The notes under the pieces were generated by a model. It searched no databases. It saw only the letters and a list, made by a program, of their open reading frames with translations, and was not told where the DNA came from. The position numbers were made by a program, and so were the translations under genes. This document shows positions 55,920-64,000 of a DNA stretch of 64,000 bases, piece after piece. Position 1 is the stretch's first letter. Each line of letters begins with the position of its first letter. Origin of the DNA: Paramyrothecium sp. XJ0827 (taxonomy: Eukaryota; Ascomycota; Sordariomycetes; Hypocreales; Stachybotryaceae); NCBI GenBank assembly GCA_020881915.1, contig JAJFPB010000009.1:496001-560000 (forward strand), written 5' to 3'.

Positions 55920-58297
55920 CTAAAAATCGATCGTTGGATATGTTAAGTCGAAAAACACCGTCTTCAATGCCTCCAACTGCTCGGCTTCGATTTTGTCTTG
56001 CATAAGCTCTGTGAACCCCGACTTCACCCGGGATCTGGTCAAGAGCTCTAGCTTCTCTTCGTCATCCAGGCACAGGTCGAGCATCGTCGGCTGCCGGTGG
56101 ACGCTATGGCGGAGTATTGACGCTTCCTGTATAGTTGCCAACTCCTCCACAGCAGGTATCCCTGTTCATGTTAGATATGTCTACACAAAGCCCAAATACA
56201 TACCGCAATGTTTGATTTGTTCTACGAGTTTTAGCCACGTTCATGTCGTTGATGGAGCATCTTACCTGGCTGGTGAAAAATCATCACTTTCATAGAGACC
56301 AGGCTGGCAAAGTGTAGCATGTTGAATTTGCCCGCCGGCCAGACCCCTTCGAAGGGGGCGTCTCGCTTCCTGAGATCGTTTATCAAGGTCACATACATTC
56401 GGCGATTCAACGCGCTCGCTGACATCAACGGCACCACTACTTGGTCAGCGCCATTTCGGCAATCAGTGGGATACTCACGACTCGAAAATACATCCTCGGG
56501 CCCTTTCCCGTGATCTTCGTGAGAAATGAGCTCCACCAGGAACGTTGTGCCGTCGTTGTCTCCTCGGTTTACCAGCCTGAGGCGCTTTACATATAACAAA
56601 AATGCCGACGGGGTCAAGGTTTCGCAGAGCCGCAAATTAATAGACTCAAACAGCTCAATCACATCGTAAGGATCTGTGTCTCGAATATGAAGTCGATTCC
56701 GGAGGTCCCCTAGGGCATCTATTGCGCGACCAGACTTCGCCAAGTCGCCAAAAATCGTAGCCGATTCGTCCTTGCCTGTCGCGCGTGAGGACATGAGAAA
56801 AACAGAGTAAACAGAGCACTTACAAAACTGTAGGTACGTCTTCATGAATCTTGTCAGGTGGTTTTCATCGGTGTGTTCCTTATGCAAGAGGCGCTCAAAG
56901 ATTCGCCGATAGTCAGTATGCTTCTGCTCGTAGTGTTCTGTGTCCGGGATGATGGGAGCCGGGCTTGTTCGCCAGTAAGGGGGCTTTTCCGAACCCAGAG
57001 CCTTGGAAAGGGCCGCGAGATTCTCGAGATAGAGTAGCTTGGCGTCATGCTCGGTGCCAGAAACCCATTTGAAATGCTTCGAGTGCGTGCTCATGAACCA
57101 GTCGAGTAGCCCGATAAAGTACTCTTTAGAACTAAATACAATGGCCCGAGAGAGAACCGCGTTATCAAGGAGAACGCCATTAATTTTTCGAACATGGCCA
57201 GCATTGAGTGGGAAAAAGTAAAAGCCGAACCTGTCGTCTCTGCGATAGGTCTGATCCCACTCTGGTCGAGGAAGCACCATCCCGTCCGTGACCACGGAAT
57301 AGCTGTTGCGGGCCTTGTGGATTGGCAAATCCGCAAGAAAGGACGATGTGCCGGGAAGAAAGTCCTCGCCTAATGCAGTCCACAGCAAGTCTTGGCGCTG
57401 CTCCTTGACCACGGGGTCAGAATCTTCTTCTGGATCGGGCAAGAAATTCGAGCGCAGCACAATCATTAGCTTAGGCGACAATGGGGCAAACTGATGCAGG
57501 GGCGCGTGGTTGCTTCCGACGCATTCACCGGTGGCCTGGCTCTGCCTAAACGTGTTTGGGCCTTCGAATACGTTGTAGCCGTTGTCGGTGAGGATGAATT
57601 CATTTTTGGGGTTGGCGGGCGTGCAGACGGCCATATAGTACATGTTGACATGGGTGATGAACCACAAGGCGTCGCTGGGATACATGTCTGTCTGGAGTTC
57701 CCAGAGAGAGTGGTTATCAGCGCCCATCTTCAACTCGATGATAGTCTTGAGGTTATGGAACCACACGTCCATCGGTGTTTTAAACCCCTTTTCCTCCATA
57801 TAGTCGCGCAGTAGCTGCTTGTCGTTGGAGTCGTAATGTTGCGCGCTTTCGTAGTAGAACCGCCGATGGAAGCCCGAGCCACGGTACTTCAGAAGGAATA
57901 GAAACTTTCGGAGGAGGTTGCGTTCGTCTCGGGTCAGCGATACGGCGGGTTCGCCTCGTTCGTGCGATTTAATAATCTTCCGCATAACGATGCTGGCTTG
58001 GGACTCCATCTCCCCAAACATGGTCTCGATATGGCGCTGCGCTTCCGTTGTTGGCTTCGTCCAGTCCGTGTACATGTCGTACTGACCGCAGATGCGCTTG
58101 ATGGGGCTCTCTTCGAGACTGTATGGTTCGGCCTCCATGTTGACATGGTGGATGACGCGGTCTCCGGGATATTTCCCTTTTTCGTGTTTGTGGCCTTTCT
58201 TCTTCTTGGATCCGCATCCTGGCTGTGAACAAACGAACTCATGAGAAAAGTTCTTGAGCATAAACTGCGGGATGAAGTGATGGTATTCCCCGGCCAT
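55920..58297 (-). CDS. DUF4238 domain protein
   Basis: Proposed exons: 58297-56824, 56775-56479, 56418-56266, a micro-exon 56221-56204, and 56161-55920, giving 727 residues. The 48-nt and 60-nt introns (GTAAGT..ACAG, GTGAGT..TCAG) are multiples of three, so unspliced reading also stays open to 56231. Every intron is phase 1. The start MAGEYHHFIPQFMLKNF is the hallmark of DUF4238 (His-His near the N-terminus, then a Leu/Phe helix). A Cys/Lys stretch (CSQPGCGSKKKKGHKH) and then NMYYMAVCTPANPKNEFILT and DNGYNVFEG match the family core. A helical C-terminal half ends in AEQLEALKTVFFDLTYP. The function of DUF4238 proteins is not established. Confidence 0.75.
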
Positions 58298-59207
58298 GGT
58301 GATGCATGTGTCTGATTGTTGACCAAGTTGCCGAGGGTCGACCGCCTTAATATTCACATCCTACTTCTACTTCTAAGCAACCGCCTCACTTGGGCCTCCC
58401 AACCTGGATTGGCCGGGATCCTGAATGGTCGCTGCGTTGGCTCAACATCATTGGCAGGTGATTGTAGCCTTCTACAATGCTACCCTTTTATGCATTGGCC
58501 TCTCGCTGATCCAATGAGAGCCCCCCGGGCCTCCGCCACAGTGCACCACAGCTGACTGGATGTGAATAAATTTCTGGAAGCCCCGACTGCGTTTTGTCTT
58601 CCTCACTCATTTTGATCACCACATTCCTTTCGGCCGCTGCAGGTGGTGTTGGTGTACGTCGACTCCGTCGACAACAGACACTCTCATGCCAACGGACACC
58701 AGCACTACTTGCAGCGGCTCCTGTTCTCGAAATGAAACGACAGGCTTGTTGCTTTCAGGGTTCCGCTCTTTATTTTTGTTTCTTTTCCTTTCTTTTATCC
58801 CTTTGCGGCTCGCCACTTGCAGGCTTCTGCGCTCAACTTGTAAGCACGAAATACCAGTCCCGAGTCACTAACTAATATCGACAGCCGTCCGTACTAAGTT
58901 GGCATCATGCGCATATCAAATGGTTGTCAGTGTGGTGCTGTCGGGCTTCTTGGTTTTGCTACTGGCAAAGGTACTAAGAAGCCCAATGACGCTGCACCCA
59001 ACCATCAGATCGACGCATGGAAATCGCAGCCATGCTATGCGAGCCTCTATTCCGTAAGGAAACATTCCCACCCTCGCCGTCCTCGCTGACATGGCAGACC
59101 ACCATCGTTGGACAGAGGAAAGTCCAAAACAGGTCCAAACACACTGCAAAACGCTGAAGGAGTAACCAATTCTTACCAAACTTAAACGCTCGGCCGAAAG
59201 GCACACA
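58298..59207. other. Divergent intergenic
   Basis: Promoters of the DUF4238 gene and the zinc-finger gene. No gene recognised. Confidence 0.45.
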
Positions 59208-59912
59208 ATGTCCGATACCAATCAAGTTCCAATGGAGCAAAACTATACTCTCGAACCATGGGATGACGACCCCATGTGGTGCGAGATAATGCAAACTCTC
59301 ACATCTGAGAATGAACACGGGGACATCACGGACCCCATGCTGCCAGAGGGTCCACTGGATCTTGGTGAATTGCCCTTGGACGAGTGGTTTTCAATGTCCG
59401 AGAACCTGTATGGCTTTGACGATTTCGGTCTTGGCGATATGCACAACCACTCTGGGAGCTTGACCATGACATCCTCTGACTTTGACCGTTCACCGCAAAC
59501 TAGCCTTCCAGAGTGGTCACCGGAACCCGTGACTTCGTGCCCAGAATATTCAGGAAATCGCGGGTCTGAGTTTCAAGTAAGACCAACATATATGACAGAC
59601 CAGGTAACCATGGCTCCGCGGATCAACCGTAATCCGAACGCCTTGGACAATGGGCAGAAGTAAGTCACAATCAATCCCTTGAAGTATGTAAGCTGACTGA
59701 TTAGCACTCCTTCGAAATGGATATGCCAAAGTTGTGGCTACGACGGAAAGACGAAGCGCGATCTCCGCCGTCATATCAATTCCTGCAACCCAGAGTTGGC
59801 AAAGGCCGAGGGTTTCTATACTGAGAAAATACGTTGCCTATATTGTCCGAAATCTATTGCCAGAAACGATAATCTCAGACGACATATGAAAAACAAGCAC
59901 GGGGTTCCATGA
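59208..59912 (+). CDS. Small C2H2-type zinc-finger protein
   Basis: Two exons, 59208-59659 and 59705-59912 (45-nt intron, GTAAGT..TTAG), give 219 residues. The N-terminal ~150 residues are acidic and Asp/Glu/Pro/Met-rich (LEPWDDDPMWCEIMQTL, LPLDEWFSMSENLYGFDDF), like a transcriptional activation region. Exon 2 encodes two fingers at the extreme C-terminus. The first is WICQSCGYDGKTKRDLRRHI ending in NSC (a CCHC-like variant); the second is the canonical RCLYCPKSIARNDNLRRHM followed by KNKH (C-x2-C-x12-H-x4-H). The layout suggests a DNA-binding transcription regulator; targets are unknown. Without splicing the fingers would be lost. Confidence 0.75.
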
Positions 59913-60798
59913 CATCTTGGTTATTGTAGTTCTACAGGGGCGAACTGGAAGGGATTAATTATGGTACTCGTTTTGGGCGAATTCGTATTTCTAGGTGGTC
60001 GTTCAATAAAATCTGTTTAAAAAGCTAGCATGACGAGTCTGAGTTTCCGTAAGTGATTCTGGCAGCAAGAAAGCTGAATTTTGTGAGCGTGTCATCATTT
60101 TTCCAAGCTCGCCGCTTTATGATCGGAGTCAGATAACAGGGGGAACAATCTTTGTTTGAGAGGCCGTTGAAGTCTAGCTGAAAGAAGATGTTACAGGGTG
60201 CACAAAGTTTTATGGACATACCCAAGAGCAACTGGCATGTTAAGACATCTCGTAATACCGATCTCGACGGATAATTACCATCCCGCCAGCATCCACACCA
60301 ATACCAAAATGTGGCGACATTAAGTGGAGTGCTAGAGGAGATACGAAAATTCCTCTCGTCCTGCCACATATACAGTGTCTGGATGAACGCAGGTTGATCC
60401 GCATCACACTCGGAGCAGTTGCCCGACAAGATGGTCAGAGCAGCTACCACGACGTCTGTCTTATCTTATCTTCTCATTCAAGTCTTTCAGATGACAGGCT
60501 CACACAGATTGTGAGCCTTTCGCTCATGAATCACCCTGAGAAGGATACAACCTAACACTAGCGGTATGCGGTCAGCCTGGATCTCTCTCAACTGAATCAA
60601 TCCTCAACATCTGGTTGCCATCTTACCCTTACCCCGCTTACTACGTGGTTGGATGATTGAGCAAATCATTACTCATTTCTTGTAGTTATCAAGCCGCAAA
60701 AGGCATAGTTTCGTTTGTGAATTACAGATTTGTATTTGCAAGTTCGTCATTCGGTCCAACTCTGAATCTGTTCCCTGCTACCATCCCGATAAGAAACA
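59913..60798. other. Intergenic, no supportable gene
   Basis: No recognised element; ORFs such as 60025-60450 (- strand) have no features. Confidence 0.45.
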
Positions 60799-61659
60799 AT
60801 GGCTTTGGTCAAACAATTCATTTTCATCACGGGAGCTACTGCGGGCATTGGCTAGGAAACTGTCAAGGCCTCACTCCTGTCAGGTAATGATTAGCATGTC
60901 CTCATGGGAACTCGGAGTTTAGACAAAGGAAGGACCCCGAAGCAAAATTGAAAAGTCGAGTCGCGGAGACCCTAAGCACCGTCAAACTGCTTGAAGTCGA
61001 TGTCGCTAGTGATGATTCGACATCCAACGCTTCCCAGGAAGTGCAGAACACCCACGGACGCATTGACGTGTTGGTGAACAATGCGGGCAGGTTCAACTCC
61101 CTACTGGCGGGTCCAGATACTAACTACTTCCTCGGGTATTGCTTTGGATGCAGATTCTGCATATGGGGATATCAACATGCGAGAGGCTTGGAACAAGGTG
61201 TACGATGTTAATGTATCTGGTGCCAGTATCTTGACCCACACATTTGCGCCACTCCTTCTGAAGTCATTGAATCCTCGTTTGCTTTTCATCGCAAGTGGAT
61301 TGGCGAGCACCGGACGCATGAGCGAAGCCCATGACCCTATTCCTGGGCCAATTTCGGCAGGCTGGGCCAAGTATTGTGTGAGCAAGACGGCCTTGAACAT
61401 GCTGATGCTATCATGGTACCGGATGATAAAGGAACACGGGGTAAAGGTGTGATGCGTATTACCGGTTCACCTTGCTACTGGGCTAGGAGGTGGAAGAGCC
61501 GTGGCGGCTAGACGTGGAGCTGGTACTGCATCGATTGGCGCAACTCTCATCATGACTGTTATAGAGGGTGGGAAGGATGCGGATGTGAAGAAGGTTATCG
61601 AAGGATCAGGCATACAGCCTTTTGACCAGTTCAAAGTGCAAGAGAGACGAAGGCACTGA
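60799..61659 (+). pseudogene. Short-chain dehydrogenase/reductase pseudogene
   Basis: An SDR can be followed through several frames. The start MALVKQFIFITGATAGIG carries the TGxxxGIG cofactor motif and is cut by TAG immediately afterwards. Then come HVLMGTRSLDKG, VKLLEVDVASDDST and HGRIDVLVNNAG (near 61050-61090). After another frame change come MREAWNKVYDVNVSGA, RLLFIASGLAST and the catalytic YCVSK (near 61371-61385), with ALNMLMLSWYRMIKEHGVKV. A TGA then falls where SDRs usually have Trp. The frame stays open beyond it, with LATGLGGG, to the stop at 61657-61659. At least two nonsense codons and two frame changes mean it is not functional, though its motifs are still clear, so decay is fairly recent. 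Confidence 0.85.
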
Positions 61660-61785
61660 AAATCCAGAAAAGCCTATTGGACTAGCTTTATGTGAAGTCT
61701 CCGTGCTCTTTCTAGCGTTCGACGCCTTAGCCCTTCTTTCCCCTGAATTGGCTTTCGTTTGGTGAGTCTTTATACGATCCCCATA

Positions 61786-62821
61786 TTAGCAATCTTTCCA
61801 CTCGACAGACTACGGCAACAGCAAAGTTAGCAACCACCCAAAAGTCAGGTAAATGCGAATAGCTTGGGCAAACCCGAACTAGGAGGGCGAAGAGGACGTC
61901 AAGACTGTAAGAATTACTAACCGTCGCGTGAGTGTTGCCAATGTACATCTCGCCCAGAACACTGGGACCACCCCAGTCGTCGGGAGCCCACTCTCCGCAC
62001 TTGTTGAAGATATCCTGGATGTCGTTGGCAATATTTCGGCAATAGACCCAATGGCCCTTGCCGGACTGTATTCAGGTATAATTAGCTTGGAGGTTTAAAC
62101 CATGAAATATATAGTTGTGCTAGAGCAAAGCGTCGAATGGAAATATATGATATTACCTTATCACAGAGCCAGAAGGCGCATGTGCGAGAGCAATTCGTGC
62201 GAGTGCACCCGTTTTTAGGGGCGCTGCACTTCCTGTTGCCGAGAGCCCGCAGGTATTCCATGTTTTTCTCGCAGGACTGCCACATTACTGTCTTGCCGCC
62301 CCAACTCGGTGTACAATCCTGTGTCTTATTGTAAGAATCATGGCTTCCAACAGACGCAAAGTCCATTTCTCTTATAGAAGCATAAAATGCTTGGCTTAAC
62401 TATGCCTTCCTATGTTCGAGAGTCTTGAGTAGTGCACGACTTACGATAGTTTTGGCGCGACGCTCAAGCACACCATGCTGGGAGGCTGGTGTAGTACCGG
62501 GTGCCTCGTCCGTGATGTTATCGAAAGCGTGTGGGTTGAGGGCCAAAATCTGCTCGTAGACCTCCTGAGCGGTTCCGTAAAGGGTCACATCAGGGCCGCC
62601 CTCAAAGACAGGGCCCGTCACCTCCATCTTGCCTGCATTGTCCCTCAGCTCAGGCGGAACCTCGTTCGCCCGGCGGATGGCATAGTCCTTATCCGTCGGG
62701 GTGGCGACAACCTGTAGTAATAGATTCAGTCTACATGCCTTTTGAAGAGTGTCCTGATGTGTTTTAGGAGTGAACTAACAGCCGAGGCCAGCAGAAGGCC
62801 TGATGCCAGTGCTGCCTTCAT
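61786..62821 (-). CDS. Secreted cysteine-rich protein, effector candidate
   Basis: Five exons on the - strand (62821-62780, 62711-62445, 62318-62157, 62065-61922, 61809-61786) give 212 residues; all introns are phase 0. Signal peptide: MKAALASGLLLASAVVA. A pro-region (GPDVTLYGTAQEVYEQILAL, then HGVLERRAKTI) carries a basic RR/K pair that could be a Kex2-type site. The mature part has ten Cys: DCTPSWGGKTVMWQSCEKN, KCSAPKNGCTRTNCSRTC, AFWLCDK, VYCRNI, FNKCGEW and a terminal WKDC. The spacing with NCxxxC-type residues and a C-terminal Cys resembles a family of fungal secreted proteins of unknown function. Two of four introns use the GTTAGT donor. The last exon is only 24 nt (SVEWKDC plus stop) and is supported by a GCTAAC branch sequence and TAG acceptor. 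Confidence 0.7.
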
Positions 62822-64000
62822 TATGTTGCGCGGAGCTTCTGTCGAGAGTGGAGAGCTTGTCTGAGAAACATTGGAACGAGGGATTGAGCGCCGGTATTTG
62901 TAGCTGCCCGCGTTGCGAACTGTAGTGTACAATCATGAGAAGTTAGAGGCCTTACCGAAAATAGTCTTACCAAGATCGTAAAAAGCTTGCCATTGTGCGG
63001 AAATACTAATCCATTGACATGCTTTACACCGAAATAGCGAAGCTATCACCAACGTGAGTGAGTAATGCTGACTTGAGGGGCTAAAATATTGTAGGATTTA
63101 CGCTACTAGCTGTACACGGACATTGTATCTGTTCTGGATTCTTTAAGCGACATAACAATATAGCGGGACCTTCCAAATTCGACGGTTCTTATGACATTAG
63201 CTTATTTTAACACGCAACGTAACTCAATTGTGGGCAGACAACCAGGGTGGCTAGACCCCTGGGTTTTAGAATTAGCTCGTATAGGTCCAGCTGGGCTTGA
63301 TCCAAGAGGGTTAAGTGACCCAAGCATCGTGAACCGGTTAGTTCGGCCGGAACAAACGCGGGGGGTCCAGAAGATTGTGGAGACGACGTTGCGGAATGGT
63401 TGTAGATAGCCTATTCACAGGCCTGTCCCCCGACCCTGGCTTTATGAGCGATCTTCAATGGGAACCTCGGACTATCCCGGGGAAGTGGTGAAGACAAGAC
63501 GACAGCTGCCTCACGAACGAGGGGCAATTTGAAGGATGACTGTCAAGCTGTCGCCTGGTGGAGTATCACCGGGGTTGCACGGTCCATAGAGAAACTGATG
63601 AGTGTATGGTCACTCTATATTCGCGCGAATGTCAGGCCAGAATTATTTCCAACTGGCATATGTCAGTCAGGCAAAGAGGCGTGAATAAACGTCGCTCGCC
63701 AAAAATTGTCCCGCCCCCGACTGCTATTTGACTCCACTATAGCCAGGATTATGACAATTAATGAGGCCTCATCCTACAAATTATTTTAAGAAGTGACAAT
63801 ACTAAAGTTAACACATTTCTTAAACTACTAATAGCTCGTAGTTTGAACAACCTTTGCTCATTCAGTTTCTTTTGGGGTAGGTTTGTCAGTAGAGGTGTGC
63901 GGTTGGAAGTCTCAGGTCCACTGGTCGAGCCCGATGGAGAGTCTCTTTCCGGCTTGGGCATCCCATCAGCATACCAGACGCAGGCAATCTCACAAGCTTC
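62822..64000. other. Right-end intergenic, no supportable gene
   Basis: Promoter side of the cysteine-rich gene, then AT-leaning sequence to the window edge. ORFs at 63191-63409 and 63758-63961 have no features. Nothing else recognised. Confidence 0.45.

Overview
This window comes from the nuclear genome of a filamentous ascomycete, most likely a Sordariomycete. The evidence is short (42-125 nt) GT..AG introns, often with a CTAAC-type branch sequence, and Pezizomycotina-typical proteins: two AA9 lytic polysaccharide monooxygenases, an Sch9-type AGC kinase that begins MSWKLTK, a HeLo-like N-terminal domain and an ARN/Mir-type siderophore transporter. No species can be named from the sequence. 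There is no operon structure; each gene has its own promoter, and many reading frames had to be joined across introns by hand.

Layout. 0-8.7 kb: the 3' end of a cytochrome P450 with a frameshift, a secreted L-amino-acid oxidase (- strand), a RidA-family protein with a signal peptide, a two-domain RWD plus PARP-like ADP-ribosyltransferase, and the first AA9 LPMO (- strand). 8.7-12.1 kb is gene-poor. 12.1-22.5 kb: a 783-residue T5orf172 (GIY-YIG superfamily) protein, a three-exon orphan, a protein with a PD-(D/E)XK nuclease-like core, a perfect 56-copy array of the octamer AATATTTT, and a small two-exon conserved fungal protein. 24-26 kb: the siderophore transporter, with iron-regulator-type ATCAGATAA sites upstream. 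26.6-31.7 kb: about 5 kb with no supportable gene. 31.7-36.8 kb: a five-exon chitin deacetylase with three CBM18 modules, and a GPI-anchored surface protein. 37-52 kb is the core block: coatomer beta-prime (COPB2/SEC27), the Sch9-type kinase, glucose-6-phosphate isomerase and the second AA9 LPMO. 53-64 kb looks accessory: a HeLo-like domain protein without a STAND core, a short spliced ORF or relic, a DUF4238 protein with a candidate 18-nt micro-exon, a small zinc-finger protein, a dead short-chain dehydrogenase and a ten-cysteine secreted protein.

How the genes work together. Secreted or cell-surface functions dominate: amino-acid oxidase, two cellulose-active oxidases, chitin deacetylase, GPI protein, cysteine-rich protein and siderophore uptake. 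This fits a plant- or litter-associated fungus that degrades plant wall and modifies its own chitin. These sit beside strict housekeeping genes (COPI coat, TOR-effector kinase, glycolysis). I saw no complete biosynthetic gene cluster, no intact transposon, no CRISPR array and no convincing tRNA or rRNA gene.
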